DNA of 64,000 bases, taken from contig NZ_JAMOIM010000003.1 in the NCBI RefSeq assembly GCF_026130545.1, positions 166,252 through 230,251 of the forward strand. The letters are read 5' to 3'. This document shows, one piece after another, positions 37,455 through 47,236 of this stretch. Within the stretch, counting starts at the first letter, position 1. Each line of letters begins with the position of its first letter. The notes below the pieces were generated by a model, which ran no database searches, was not told where the DNA came from, and worked only from the letters and a program-made list of their open reading frames with translations. A program made the position numbers and the translations under genes. Source of the stretch: Lichenifustis flavocetrariae (lineage in GTDB: Bacteria; Pseudomonadota; Alphaproteobacteria; Rhizobiales; Beijerinckiaceae).

Positions 37455-39383
37455 ATGAAAAGTTTCAATAATTTATCGATACCCAAGAAACTCATTGTAG
37501 CGCTCGGCCTGATGCTTCTGACAGCGATCGGAATCAATGCGCTCATCTACTGGAAGTCTGCCGAAATCAAGCAGACGACCAAATGGTCTGACCACACCGT
37601 CAAGGTCATCGATGCGGCCAACACAGTTGTTGCAGCGATGGTCAATCAGGAAACGGGCTACCGCGGCTATCTCCTTTCCGGAGAGGACAAGTTCCTTGAA
37701 CCTTACCGTGGCGGCCTAGAGGACTTCAACAAGGCCTGGAGCCACGCCAAGGAATTGACAGCCGACAATCCGGCCCAGCAGGCCCGGCTCGATGACATTC
37801 GCAAACTCGCCGAAACGTGGCGTACCGGTGTGGCCGACCGGGCCATCGGCATGATGGCGAATGCGCAGACGCGCGAGGCGGGTCGGCAAATCGAGATCAG
37901 CGGCGCCGGCAAGGAATCGATGGATGCGCTTCGTAAGAAGGTTGCGGAAGTCATCGAGGCCGAGAACGCACTGATGTCGGTCAGGCAGCAAGCACAAGAC
38001 TCGGCTTTTGAGATGACCAGCACCGCCATCTTCGGCGGCATGGCAGCCAACATCATGTTCGCATTCGGCATCGGATATCTGCTGACGCGAACCGTTGCCA
38101 AGCCGATTGCTCAAGTCAGCGCCTCGCTGGCCGCTCTTGCTTCGCCCGTGGCCACGGGGCGGCGTGACGAGATCGGACAGATGCAGGGAAGCGCCATTGC
38201 CGTCGAACAAGCTTTTCGCGACCTCTCGGAGGTTTTGAGCGCCGTCTCGGTGGGCGACATGTCAAAGAACCTTCAGAGGGAATATGGCGGTCTAAGCAAG
38301 GAGGTCGGCGATAATCTGGCCAAGATGACGGGCAATCTACGGGTGACCGCGGGCGTCGCGGAGTCCATCTCGAAGGGTGACCTGACCGTCGAAGCCAAGG
38401 CTCTCTCGGACAAGGACATTCTGGGACTGGCGCTGACAAATATGGTGGCCACGCTGCGAACGGTCGTGACCGAGGCCGTGACGGCCGTGCAGAACGTGTC
38501 CTCGGGCAGCCAGGAATTGTCGGCCTCAGCCGAACAGCTGTCGCAGGGCTCGACCGAGCAGGCCTCCTCGACCGAAGAGGCCTCGGCCTCGATGGAGGAG
38601 ATGGCCGCCAATGTGAAGCAGAATGCCGAGAACGCCAGCCAGACCGAGAAGATCGCCCACCAGTCGGCCAAGAACGCCGAGGCGAGCGGGGTTGCGGTCG
38701 GCAAGGCGGTCGAGGCGATGCAGACCATCGCGGCCAAGATCACCATCGTGCAGGAGATTGCCCGCCAGACCGACCTCCTGGCCCTCAACGCCGCCGTCGA
38801 GGCCGCCCGGGCCGGCGAACATGGCCGCGGCTTCGCGGTCGTGGCCTCCGAGGTGCGCAAGCTCGCCGAGCGCAGCCAGGCGGCGGCGGCCGAGATCGGC
38901 ACCCTGTCGTCCGAGACCGTGAAGGCCGCGCAGGAGGCCGGCTCGATGCTGGCCAAGCTCGTGCCCGACATCAAGCGCACGGCGGAACTGGTGGAAGAGA
39001 TCACGGCCGCCTGCCGCGAGCAGGATGTCGGCTCGATGCAGATCAACCAGGCCATCCAGCAGCTCGACAAGGTGACCCAGCAGAACGCCAGCGCATCGGA
39101 ACAAGTGTCCTCCACCTCCGAGGAACTGGCCTCGCAGGCCGAGCAGTTGCAAGCCACCATCGCGTTCTTCCGCATCGATACGACAGCATCACGCCAAGCC
39201 TCGGTCGGAGCCGACAACCCGGTGGCGCATCTCCGATCCAAAGTCGCGATCGGCGTGAAGACGATCCGGTCTCCCGCCCCCAACGCGCCGCGTCGCGCCA
39301 AGAAGGTCGCCAGCAGCGGCGGCTTCGCGCTCGACATGGATGAGGGGCAGGACGAACACGACGCAGAATTCAGGCGAGCCTGA
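37455..39383 (+). CDS. Methyl-accepting chemotaxis protein 3 (CHASE3 type)
   Basis: The 642-residue receptor has a sensor region unlike its neighbours: TM1 at about 12-32, a CHASE3-like periplasmic domain of about 150 residues ([27 protein letters not shown] is the characteristic segment), TM2 at about 194-216, HAMP-like units and the shared signalling module from about 38493. CHASE3 domains have unknown ligands. The join between a different sensor and an almost identical signalling half shows modular exchange. Confidence 0.93.
   Translation: MKSFNNLSIPKKLIVALGLMLLTAIGINALIYWKSAEIKQTTKWSDHTVKVIDAANTVVAAMVNQETGYRGYLLSGEDKFLEPYRGGLEDFNKAWSHAKELTADNPAQQARLDDIRKLAETWRTGVADRAIGMMANAQTREAGRQIEISGAGKESMDALRKKVAEVIEAENALMSVRQQAQDSAFEMTSTAIFGGMAANIMFAFGIGYLLTRTVAKPIAQVSASLAALASPVATGRRDEIGQMQGSAIAVEQAFRDLSEVLSAVSVGDMSKNLQREYGGLSKEVGDNLAKMTGNLRVTAGVAESISKGDLTVEAKALSDKDILGLALTNMVATLRTVVTEAVTAVQNVSSGSQELSASAEQLSQGSTEQASSTEEASASMEEMAANVKQNAENASQTEKIAHQSAKNAEASGVAVGKAVEAMQTIAAKITIVQEIARQTDLLALNAAVEAARAGEHGRGFAVVASEVRKLAERSQAAAAEIGTLSSETVKAAQEAGSMLAKLVPDIKRTAELVEEITAACREQDVGSMQINQAIQQLDKVTQQNASASEQVSSTSEELASQAEQLQATIAFFRIDTTASRQASVGADNPVAHLRSKVAIGVKTIRSPAPNAPRRAKKVASSGGFALDMDEGQDEHDAEFRRA
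38493..39383 (+). repeat. Shared MCP signalling module, copy C
   Basis: This is an 891-base segment of receptor 3, near-identical to copies A and B although the sensor half of the gene is unrelated. Confidence 0.9.
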
Positions 39384-39492
39384 CCATACAGACCCAACGG
39401 CTGACTATCCGTGTCGGTCGCTGCATCAACTTCGCTGACACCGTTGCCTGCCTGGAATTGGCCAGCTCCTCCTGCCGATAATAGAGAGATCT

Positions 39493-41580
39493 ATGATGCG
39501 AATGACCATCAAGGCAAAAATGGGATTGGCCTTCGGCAGTATCCTGGCGCTGATGGGCGTCGCGGGAGCGCTGGGCGTCAGCAGCCTGTCCTCGGCCAAC
39601 AACCGGATGCAGGAATTCACGGCGCAGCCCTTCACGCGGATTCAGCGGGTCGGTGAACTCAACGCCAAGGCCCTGACCACGACGAGAGTCCTCTCTATGG
39701 CACTTTCGGACCCTTCGGACGCCGGCAAAGCGAACCTACGCAAGACGTTCAACGACACGGCCGCCGAATTCGACACCGTGTTGAAGCAATATGCCGATGC
39801 GCTGCCGGCGGACGTGCGCGACACCACCCTGCAGCCGGCCCGGACTGCCTGGACGACCTACCAGGCCGAGGCCGGCAAAGCCTTCGACATGACGCAGCAG
39901 AACGCACAGAACCGGGCAACCGACCTGGTTTTTGGTAAGGCCGCAGATGCCATGTCGCAGACCTTGGCAGCGCTGGACGTGCTGGAAGGAAAGCTGAAGG
40001 TAACGGCGAACCTCGCACAGGCCGCGCAAAACGTCGGAGGACTCCGCTACGATCTTCAGACGGTTGTGCTTCTGGACTTCCAGATAATCGTGGCGACGGA
40101 CGACGCGCAGCTCAAATCGCTGAGCGACGCCTTCGCTGCCAGCATCGGAAAGATCGACAAAGATCTGGCGGATCTCGGCGCCGCGACCCCACCTGATGTG
40201 AAGCCACAATTTGAAGCTGTTCATTCGGCGTGGCAAGCCGACGCCGGTGTTGCCCGGGAAGTCGCTCGCTTAGGCAATGTGAACTCGGACTCCAAGGCCG
40301 CAGCCATGGTGACCACGGGTGGTGCAAAGGACGCGCGGGACGCTCTACTGTCGGAGCTCGGCAAGCTGACTGTCTATGAGCGCCAAGTCGCGGACGGCTT
40401 CATCAAAGAGGGGGCGAGCAGCTACGAGTCCACCCGCATGGTCCTGATCGCGGTGGTTGCCGCCGCTCTGGTCGCTGGTATCGTCATGGCACTCTGGATC
40501 GCCCTCTCAATCTCGCGTGGCCTTCGACGGACGGTCAGCCTTGCGAACGCGGTTGCTCAAGGCGATCTCCGCCAGACGGTCCCGGCAAAAGGCAATGATG
40601 AGATCGGCGACCTCGAACGGGCGATTAGCGCCATGGTTCAACAACTGCGTGACGTCGTTGGTCGCGTAACCACGGCGGCGCAAAGCGTCTCTTCCGGCAG
40701 TCAGGAGCTGTCGGCCTCGGCCGAACAGCTGTCACAGGGCTCGACCGAGCAGGCCTCCTCGACCGAAGAAGCCTCGGCCTCGATGGAAGAGATGGCCGCC
40801 AACGTGAAGCAGAATGCCGAAAACGCCAGCCAGACCGAGAAGATCGCCCACCAATCGGCCAGGGACGCCGAGTCCAGCGGGGCCGCCGTCGGCCGGGCCG
40901 TCGAGGCCATGCAGACGATCGCCGAGAAGATCACGATCGTCCAGGAGATCGCCCGTCAAACCGATCTCCTGGCGCTCAACGCGGCCGTCGAGGCCGCCAG
41001 GGCCGGCGAACATGGCCGCGGCTTCGCGGTTGTGGCCTCCGAAGTGCGCAAGCTCGCCGAACGCAGTCAGGTGGCGGCGACCGAGATCGGCAAACTGTCG
41101 TCCGAGACCGTCAAGGCGGCCCGGGATGCGGGTGGCATGCTGTCAAAGCTCGTGCCCGACATCAAGCGCACGGCGGAACTGGTGGAAGAGATCACGGCTG
41201 CCTGCCGCGAGCAGGATGTTGGATCGATGCAGATCAATCAGGCCATCCAGCAACTCGACAAGGTGACCCAGCAGAACGCCAGTGCCTCGGAGGAAGTCTC
41301 CTCGACATCCGTGGAACTCGCGTCCCAGGCCGAGTTCCTGCAACACGCGATCGCGTTCTTCAAGGTCGAGGCAATGGATGTGGCCGCAACACCTACCCAG
41401 AGCGTTGCGCACCCGGTCGCGCAATTGCAGCGCAGGGTGGCGCAGCATGCCATGACGGTCCGCGGCCCGGCGGCGCCCAAGCCGAAACGCGCCCGGCAAA
41501 CCATCGGAAGCGGCGGCTTCGAACTCGATATGACAAAGGGTGAAGACGACCAGGACGTGGAATTCCGCCGCGTCTCGTAA
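39493..41580 (+). CDS. Methyl-accepting chemotaxis protein 4
   Basis: The 695-residue receptor has TM1 at about 10-30, a helical periplasmic region of about 285 residues, TM2 at about 316-340 ([25 protein letters not shown]), one HAMP domain ([19 protein letters not shown]) and a signalling domain. The latter is related to but more divergent than those of receptors 1-3 (for example [21 protein letters not shown]). The tail is EFRRVS. In-frame ATGs at 39493 and 39496 are both usable; a GAGAGA motif precedes them. Confidence 0.92.
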   Translation: MMRMTIKAKMGLAFGSILALMGVAGALGVSSLSSANNRMQEFTAQPFTRIQRVGELNAKALTTTRVLSMALSDPSDAGKANLRKTFNDTAAEFDTVLKQYADALPADVRDTTLQPARTAWTTYQAEAGKAFDMTQQNAQNRATDLVFGKAADAMSQTLAALDVLEGKLKVTANLAQAAQNVGGLRYDLQTVVLLDFQIIVATDDAQLKSLSDAFAASIGKIDKDLADLGAATPPDVKPQFEAVHSAWQADAGVAREVARLGNVNSDSKAAAMVTTGGAKDARDALLSELGKLTVYERQVADGFIKEGASSYESTRMVLIAVVAAALVAGIVMALWIALSISRGLRRTVSLANAVAQGDLRQTVPAKGNDEIGDLERAISAMVQQLRDVVGRVTTAAQSVSSGSQELSASAEQLSQGSTEQASSTEEASASMEEMAANVKQNAENASQTEKIAHQSARDAESSGAAVGRAVEAMQTIAEKITIVQEIARQTDLLALNAAVEAARAGEHGRGFAVVASEVRKLAERSQVAATEIGKLSSETVKAARDAGGMLSKLVPDIKRTAELVEEITAACREQDVGSMQINQAIQQLDKVTQQNASASEEVSSTSVELASQAEFLQHAIAFFKVEAMDVAATPTQSVAHPVAQLQRRVAQHAMTVRGPAAPKPKRARQTIGSGGFELDMTKGEDDQDVEFRRVS
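40684..41580 (+). repeat. Shared MCP signalling module, copy D (diverged)
   Basis: This is the corresponding segment of receptor 4. Its first 180 bases and the tip region match copies A-C closely, but it carries many more substitutions and a different tail. Confidence 0.8.
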
Positions 41581-41585
41581 TCGCC

Positions 41586-41612
41586 GGAGGCGTACCATCC
41601 CGGTGCGCCTCC
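41586..41612 (+). terminator. Intercistronic hairpin after receptor 4
   Basis: GGAGGCG (41586-41592) and CGCCTCC (41606-41612) form a perfect 7-base GC stem around a 13-base loop, 5 bases after the receptor 4 stop. There is no U tract, so it may stabilise or partly terminate the transcript ahead of cheW. Confidence 0.4.
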
Positions 41613-41651
41613 CCGGATCTATCTCGATTTTCTGCGCAGGGAGCCTCCAGC

Positions 41652-42131
41652 GTGCCTGACCTCACTCAATATTTGACGCTCGGCCTGGACCAGGATCTGT
41701 TCGGCATCGACATCCAGCATGTCCACGAGATCCTGGACATGCGGCCGATCTCGGGGCTCCCGCAGGCGCCCGCCTTCCTGCTTGGGATGATCGACGTCCG
41801 CGGCGCCGGCTATCCCGTCGTCGACCTGCGGCTGAAACTGGGGCTGCCGCGTGCGGCCCCGACCCCGCTCACCCGCATCGTCATCCTGAACGTCGCGATC
41901 GGCGGGCGGCACACGGGCGTGGGCTTCGTGGCCGACCGGGTCCTTGAAGTCACTACCTTCGACGACGCGAGGCTCGAACCGGCTCCCGAGGTCGGCGGCC
42001 GCTGGCGTTCGGACTACATCGCCGGCATCGGCCGCAGAAACGGCGGCTTCGTGGTCGTCTTCGATATCGAACGGTTGATGAGCGCCGACGGGAACGTGCT
42101 GGCCGCCTCGGTCAAAGCCGCAGCCGCATGA
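41652..42131 (+). CDS. cheW: CheW adaptor (cluster I, second copy)
   Basis: The 159-residue CheW-domain protein starts at GTG and reads YLTLGLDQDLFGIDIQHVHEILDM, later LLGMIDVRGAGYPVVDLR and GVGFVADRVLEVT. In place of the usual N(V/L)RG it has DVRGAGYP. The stop overlaps cheR (ATGA). It differs strongly from the first CheW of the cluster, suggesting a separate role rather than recent duplication. Confidence 0.9.
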   Translation: MPDLTQYLTLGLDQDLFGIDIQHVHEILDMRPISGLPQAPAFLLGMIDVRGAGYPVVDLRLKLGLPRAAPTPLTRIVILNVAIGGRHTGVGFVADRVLEVTTFDDARLEPAPEVGGRWRSDYIAGIGRRNGGFVVVFDIERLMSADGNVLAASVKAAAA

Positions 42132-42982
42132 TGTCCGCCGCGCCACAAATCTCTGGCGAGCAACTCGCCGATCGGCACTTCGCGTCCATTGTCGACATCA
42201 TTCAGACGCAAGTCGGCATTCAGCTTCCACCGGCCAAGCGAACGATGGTCGAGGGCCGGCTCCGCAAGCGCGCGCGCGCCCTGGGGCTCATCAATATCGA
42301 CGCCTATGGTCACCATCTGTTCGCGGGCAATAATCTTGACAGCGAACTGGTGCACCTCATCGATTGCGTCACGACCAACAAGACGGACTTCTTCCGCGAA
42401 CCGTCGCATTTCGAGTTCCTGACCCAGACAGCCGTTCCTGGGCTCCTGCCGCCGGGCGAACGCCGGCCGCTGAAATTGTGGAGCGCGGCCTGCTCGATCG
42501 GCGCCGAGGCCTACACGATCGCCATGGCTTTGGCCGAGATGCAACGCTCGGGACCGCGCCTCGCGTTTTCCATCCTCGGCACCGACATCTCGACCGACGT
42601 GCTCACTGCCGCAAAGAAGGGGATCTACCCGGCCGCCATGTTCGATCCGGTGCCGCCCAACATGCGCGAGCGCTACGTCATGATGTCTCGCGACCCCTCC
42701 CGGCAGGAAGGCCGCATCGTGCCGGAACTGCGGCAGCGTGCCCAGTTCCATCGCTTGAACCTGATGGACGAGCGCTATCCGTTCGATCGCGACGTCGACG
42801 TGATCTTCTGTCGCAACGTTTTGATCTATTTCGATAAACCGACCCAGAAAACCGTGATTGGAAAACTTGCCAGCCATTTGCGGCCGGGCGGGTTCCTGAT
42901 CCTCGGCCATTCCGAGTCTATGGCCGGCGGCGCCGAATGCGGGCTCCGCCAGGTTTTGCCGACCATTTTCCAGTCCTCATGA
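42128..42982 (+). CDS. cheR: Chemoreceptor methyltransferase CheR (cluster I)
   Basis: The 284-residue SAM-dependent methyltransferase methylates receptor glutamates. The N-terminal helical domain is followed by [15 protein letters not shown], the SAM-binding [34 protein letters not shown] and [14 protein letters not shown], all typical CheR motifs. It overlaps cheW upstream and cheB downstream. No TPR or C-terminal extension is present. Confidence 0.94.
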   Translation: MMSAAPQISGEQLADRHFASIVDIIQTQVGIQLPPAKRTMVEGRLRKRARALGLINIDAYGHHLFAGNNLDSELVHLIDCVTTNKTDFFREPSHFEFLTQTAVPGLLPPGERRPLKLWSAACSIGAEAYTIAMALAEMQRSGPRLAFSILGTDISTDVLTAAKKGIYPAAMFDPVPPNMRERYVMMSRDPSRQEGRIVPELRQRAQFHRLNLMDERYPFDRDVDVIFCRNVLIYFDKPTQKTVIGKLASHLRPGGFLILGHSESMAGGAECGLRQVLPTIFQSS

Positions 42983-44088
42983 TGCCGAGCGCCGGGAACA
43001 CCATGAAGCAGCCCATCCGTGTACTCATCGTCGACGACTCGGCCTCGGTTCGCCAGACCCTCAGCAGCATTCTGAATGCGGCCCCTGACATCGAGGTGGT
43101 CGCGACGGCGTCCGATCCTTATGTTGCGGCGCGGCGAATCCAGGACGACATTCCGGATGTCATCATCCTCGATCTCGAAATGCCGCGCATGGATGGGCTG
43201 ACATTCCTGCGCAAGATCATGGCCCAGAAGCCCTTGCCTGTGATCGTCTGCTCGACCCTCACCGAGGAGCGGTCACAGATCCTCCTCGACGTGATGGAGG
43301 CGGGAGCGGTCGACATTCTGCCAAAGCCGCGCATCGACACCAAGCAGTTCCTGCTCGAATCTTCGGTCCGGGTCTGCGACTCGGTGCGGGCCGCGGCGCG
43401 GGCGCGGCTGCGGGGTGGAGCGCAGCGACGGCCGCTCGTCGAGGCCAAGCTGACGGCCGATGCCATGCTGCCGCCCGCAGTCCTCGGCCGAAAGATCGGC
43501 GACACCCAACCGGTCGTATGCATCGGCGCTTCGACGGGGGGCACCGAGTCGGTCCGTGAAGTCCTGGAAGTCCTGACCCCCGATTGTCCGGGCATCGTCA
43601 TCGTGCAGCACATGCCGGAGCATTTCACCGCGGCTTTCGCCAAACGTCTCAACGGGCTATGCACCATCACGGTCAAGGAGGCCGAGGACGGGGACGCGGT
43701 CATGCCGGGCGTCGCGCTGATTGCGCCCGGAAACCACCACCTCCTCCTGCAGCGGACAGGTCACCGCTACAATGTCGCCGTCAAGGACGGCCCCTTGGTG
43801 TCCCGTCATCGCCCGTCGGTCGACGTGCTGTTCCGGTCGGCCGCCCAGTGCGCGGGACGCAACGCAACCGGTATCCTGATGACCGGCATGGGCGACGACG
43901 GCGCGGCCGGCCTGCTCGAGATGCGCAAGGCTGGCGCCATGACGGTGGCCCAGGATGAAGAAAGCTGCGTCGTGTTCGGGATGCCCAAGGAAGCGATCGA
44001 ACGCGGCGCCGCCTGCAAGATCCTACCGTTACGTCAAATCCACCTTGAGATCATGCGGGCCGCGACCATTCTCGAACCCCAGGACTGA
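42979..44088 (+). CDS. cheB: Chemotaxis methylesterase/glutamine deamidase CheB (cluster I)
   Basis: The 369-residue protein has an N-terminal receiver domain (acidic pair VDDSAS, phosphoacceptor D65 in IILDLEMP, later PKPR) and a C-terminal methylesterase with the catalytic Ser in [10 protein letters not shown], His in QHMPEHFT and Asp in [10 protein letters not shown]. It removes methyl groups added by CheR. The ATG at 42979 overlaps the cheR stop; ATG 43003 is also possible. A long arginine-rich linker joins the domains. Confidence 0.94.
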   Translation: MMPSAGNTMKQPIRVLIVDDSASVRQTLSSILNAAPDIEVVATASDPYVAARRIQDDIPDVIILDLEMPRMDGLTFLRKIMAQKPLPVIVCSTLTEERSQILLDVMEAGAVDILPKPRIDTKQFLLESSVRVCDSVRAAARARLRGGAQRRPLVEAKLTADAMLPPAVLGRKIGDTQPVVCIGASTGGTESVREVLEVLTPDCPGIVIVQHMPEHFTAAFAKRLNGLCTITVKEAEDGDAVMPGVALIAPGNHHLLLQRTGHRYNVAVKDGPLVSRHRPSVDVLFRSAAQCAGRNATGILMTGMGDDGAAGLLEMRKAGAMTVAQDEESCVVFGMPKEAIERGAACKILPLRQIHLEIMRAATILEPQD

Positions 44089-44093
44089 GACCT

Positions 44094-45851
44094 GTGACCA
44101 CAATCCTGGATCAGGCGCTCGCGCCGATCGACCGCAGTGCCGCTTCCATCGAACAGGCCTTCCTCCAGGCGGGCGAAAGCCTGGGCCGAGGGCTCGACAC
44201 ATTCGACCGTCTCGGCGCCGAAATGACGGCTTTTCTGGCCGGCTGGCAGTCGGACGGGATGGGGCAGACCTCGGCCAAGGTCGATGAACTCGCGGTTCAG
44301 CTGATCCGGATCAGCCAGGCCCTGCCGAAGGATCTCGCCATTCTGGAAAGACTCGTCGCGGGTAACGAAGACATTGCCAAGCAGCTCGAACTGCTGCTCG
44401 AAAATATCCGCATGATGACCATCATCGCGCGTTCAGCCCGTATCGAGGCGGTGGTGTTTGGCCCGGAGTTGGGACTAGCTACCTTCACGGACGAGATGAG
44501 CCTGCTGACCCGTACGGTGCGCCAGGAAATCAGCGGCTGCGCGGAGGACCACAAGCGGCTGACGGACCAGATCCGCGACGTCGCCCGAGCCCAGGCCCGC
44601 ATGGATCGCGATTTTCGGGATAAACTCGCCGCCCTCGCAGAGGAGCTCACCCAAACCTTCGCGCTGATCAGGCAACGACAGGCGGGCGGGCTCGGGTTGA
44701 TGGAAGAAATCGTCACCCGATCCAAGCGCCTCTCGCAGGCGTCGAGCCTCGCCATGGTGTCGCTGCAATCCGGCGATGCCACGCGCCAACGCCTTGAACA
44801 TGTGTCCGTCGCCATCGGCTTTGCGCGCGCGTTGATGCATCCGACGTCAAGCGACGACAACCCCCTCGCGGCGACAGTGCGGCCCGATGCGATCGCGGCC
44901 CTATGCCGGTTGGGAAGCGCCCAACTTCAAGACACGGTCGATAGCTTTGGCCAAGACGTCGACAGCCTCGACGACATGCTGCGGCGCCTCGTCGAAGACA
45001 CCAGCGACCTCGTCAGCCGCGGCCAGGCCATCTACGGCGCCCAAACGCAGAACCAGGGCGTGCACTCGTCCGAGAGTTTTCTGGCGGTGTTCCGCGCCCG
45101 CCTCGCGACGGCAGCCGATTTCATGCGCGCCTGCGAGGACTCGCGGCACGAGGTCGAGAGTGCGACGGCCGACCTCCGGGTGCGCCTAAGCGCGCTGAGC
45201 CACACGGTTGCGACCCTGAGTTCCACCACGGAGGATCTCGTCATGATCGGTCTCAACGCCGGTCTCAAGGCGGCGCGGCTCGGTCTGGAAGGGCGGAGCC
45301 TTGTTGTCATCGCGGACGAACTCAAGCGGCTCGCCCGCACGATCTCCGGTGCGGCGGAGGGGCTCATTCAGGTCTTCGACGACGTGCAGACGACGTCTCA
45401 CACGCTGGACCGCACGAGGGTCGATCAGGACGGGTCTCAGGGAGCCGGAGATGTCGACCTCGGGAAGGCGATCCGTGGTATCAGCGATGCGGTCGAGGCC
45501 AGCGACGCAAGTGTCGGTCGCTTCCTGCTCTCACTGGACGAAACGGCCACCGGATTTGACAAGGAACTCACGCACGCCCGCGAGACGTTTCGCGCCGCCG
45601 TCGCAACCAGCCTCGCCTTGCTGACCACCGCCGACGCTCTGAACGACGACGCCGACCAACTGGCCGATGGCCAAGCCCCGCGAGAGGCTGCCGCGCATAT
45701 CGATTCGCTGATGGGTCATCGCTACACGATGGCGCGTGAGCGCGACATCCACGCCGAGGTACTGGGCCTTTCCGCCGACGCGGCCGCCGCGCCGGTTGAG
45801 AGCGCGGAGGCGTGGGACGCTGACGATTTCCTGTTCTCCGAAGCGAGCTGA
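44094..45851 (+). CDS. Soluble MCP-like chemotaxis protein of unknown role
   Basis: The 585-residue, almost wholly helical protein starts at GTG 5 bases after cheB and has no signal peptide or membrane span. Residues about 380-422 (MIGLNAGLKAARLGLEGRS, then VVIADELKRLARTISGAA) follow the receptor hairpin-tip pattern ([16 protein letters not shown], then [11 protein letters not shown]), but the trimer-contact Glu is Lys. A weaker similar segment lies at about 107-147 (TIIARSARIEAVVFGPELG, then FTDEMSLLTRTVRQEIS), suggesting an internal duplication. It could be a cytosolic receptor, a CheA/CheW-binding scaffold or a decoy. No standard family name can be given. Confidence 0.7.
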   Translation: MTTILDQALAPIDRSAASIEQAFLQAGESLGRGLDTFDRLGAEMTAFLAGWQSDGMGQTSAKVDELAVQLIRISQALPKDLAILERLVAGNEDIAKQLELLLENIRMMTIIARSARIEAVVFGPELGLATFTDEMSLLTRTVRQEISGCAEDHKRLTDQIRDVARAQARMDRDFRDKLAALAEELTQTFALIRQRQAGGLGLMEEIVTRSKRLSQASSLAMVSLQSGDATRQRLEHVSVAIGFARALMHPTSSDDNPLAATVRPDAIAALCRLGSAQLQDTVDSFGQDVDSLDDMLRRLVEDTSDLVSRGQAIYGAQTQNQGVHSSESFLAVFRARLATAADFMRACEDSRHEVESATADLRVRLSALSHTVATLSSTTEDLVMIGLNAGLKAARLGLEGRSLVVIADELKRLARTISGAAEGLIQVFDDVQTTSHTLDRTRVDQDGSQGAGDVDLGKAIRGISDAVEASDASVGRFLLSLDETATGFDKELTHARETFRAAVATSLALLTTADALNDDADQLADGQAPREAAAHIDSLMGHRYTMARERDIHAEVLGLSADAAAAPVESAEAWDADDFLFSEAS

Positions 45852-45905
45852 CCGAGCGCTGGGATCGCACTTCGTTGCTCGACCCGGAGACCGAGGCACG
45901 GATCT

Positions 45906-46352
45906 TCACGGCCGCAGCGTCACTCCGCCCTCCCGCACGATCTTCAACCCACCGGGGTCACGGGCGAGGCTGAGGGTGACGCGCGAGCGGCCGCTTCGCG
46001 TGCCACGCGCCCCGCTCGTTCTCCATTCGAGGATTGCCGTGATGACGCAGCGATCCCCACTGCTCTCACAGGTTTTTGACGCTGTTCCCGGCTCGACGGA
46101 GTAGCGGCGCTCCGGCCACCGGCTGATGAAATCCAGTTTGTCGCGATACAGGCTCTCGCGCGTCATCGGGTGACCATAATAGATCACGTTCGCGGCGTAG
46201 AGCCTCTCGACATTGTCACGCGTGACACGACTGTTGTCGTCCCAGATCGCGAAATAAGCCCCGATCAATTCGTCCTGCCTGGGCGTCGACGCCGCATCAG
46301 CGGACGTAGCCGCGCCGCACAGGACGGCCAGTAGTGTCATCAAAGCCCGCAC
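45906..46352 (-). CDS. Secreted protein of unknown function
   Basis: The 148-residue product has a signal peptide (VRALMTLLAVLCGAATSADA). The mature part (DELIGAYFAIWDDNSRVTRDNVERLYAANVIYYGHPMT) resembles NTF2/SnoaL-like or small periplasmic folds, but I cannot assign a family. Two cysteines (CESSGDRC) may form a disulphide. The GTG at 46352 follows GGGGAGG; an ATG at 46340 is the alternative. The gene is convergent with the soluble MCP-like gene. Confidence 0.6.
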   Translation of the reverse strand: MRALMTLLAVLCGAATSADAASTPRQDELIGAYFAIWDDNSRVTRDNVERLYAANVIYYGHPMTRESLYRDKLDFISRWPERRYSVEPGTASKTCESSGDRCVITAILEWRTSGARGTRSGRSRVTLSLARDPGGLKIVREGGVTLRP

Positions 46353-46518
46353 TTGGACCTCCCCGGTGCCAGATGTCCGACAACGTGGAAGCAGGCCCGC
46401 CGGTTGGCCAGACCCGATCGGATTTTGAAAAAAGGCTCCCGTCGGCAACGGCCTCGCTCGACCTCGGAAACCAGGGCGGAACCTCTTTGGAGAGGGGCGG
46501 TCTACCGACGCTAGCGGA

Positions 46519-46965
46519 TCAGCGGTCGAATGCCACTCCGAAACCGAGGATCAACGCCCGGAGCTCCGGCTCCGTCACGACTTCGGCGGCCTCGACATAG
46601 GAGAACCACTGCCGGGCGCGCTGTTCGCGTTCCCGCCACGTCCGCCGTTCTACCCGAACTTCGAGCGGAAACACATCGACCTTGCAGGGCCAGCGTTGTC
46701 CACCGATGCCGCGCTTTATGTAGGTGTAAGACCCGATCGGGGTCTTGGCGATGTGGCCGCTGATCCCCGCTTCCTCCATGGCCTCCCCGGCTGCCGTGCC
46801 GCGTGGCCGGCGCCCTTTCATCGGCCAACCCTTGGGAATGACCCAGCGACGCGTCTCGCGCGACGTGATCAACATGATCTCGATGCCGTCGATACGGCGG
46901 AACGGGAGCGCGCCATATTGCTGCCTGACCTGCTCAATCTGCCCGGGCCTGTGTGGCCTGTTCAT
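46519..46965 (-). CDS. Nudix family protein with altered Nudix box
   Basis: The 148-residue protein has the DIPP-like context RRWVIPKGWPMKGRRPRGTAAGEAMEEAGI. The Nudix box arginine of REUxEE is replaced by glycine (GEAMEE), while both glutamates remain. The ATG at 46965 (MNRPHRPGQIEQVRQQYGALPFR) fits relatives. Enzymatic activity may be reduced or changed. It stands alone between the secreted-protein gene and the PhnD-like gene. Confidence 0.75.
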   Translation of the reverse strand: MNRPHRPGQIEQVRQQYGALPFRRIDGIEIMLITSRETRRWVIPKGWPMKGRRPRGTAAGEAMEEAGISGHIAKTPIGSYTYIKRGIGGQRWPCKVDVFPLEVRVERRTWREREQRARQWFSYVEAAEVVTEPELRALILGFGVAFDR

Positions 46966-47236
46966 TCCTGGCCGAACCTCATCATATCGTGACACCCCTG
47001 CCGTGAAGGCTCCCATCTCTCTCCAAGCGAGCCTCGCTGCCACAGACCAGCAATACGGAATCATCATTCAGTACGATCCGGCATCCGGGCAGCGGCCAAT
47101 CTATAATCTGCCGACTTGGGGGGCGAACCGCCTGGATCAGACGCGCCGCCGTCGCTTCGAGACTATCGCGATCTGCTCAAGCGCAATCGCTTCGGCCGGA
47201 CTTGGTTGCATCTTGCATCTGCTTCAATCTTGAGAG

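Noticed and set aside
33960..41500. Long minus-strand open frames opposite all four receptors
   Set aside because: They repeat because the receptor DNA repeats; codon use is a mirror of the receptor genes and the products are low-complexity Ser/Ala or Leu/Gly sequences.
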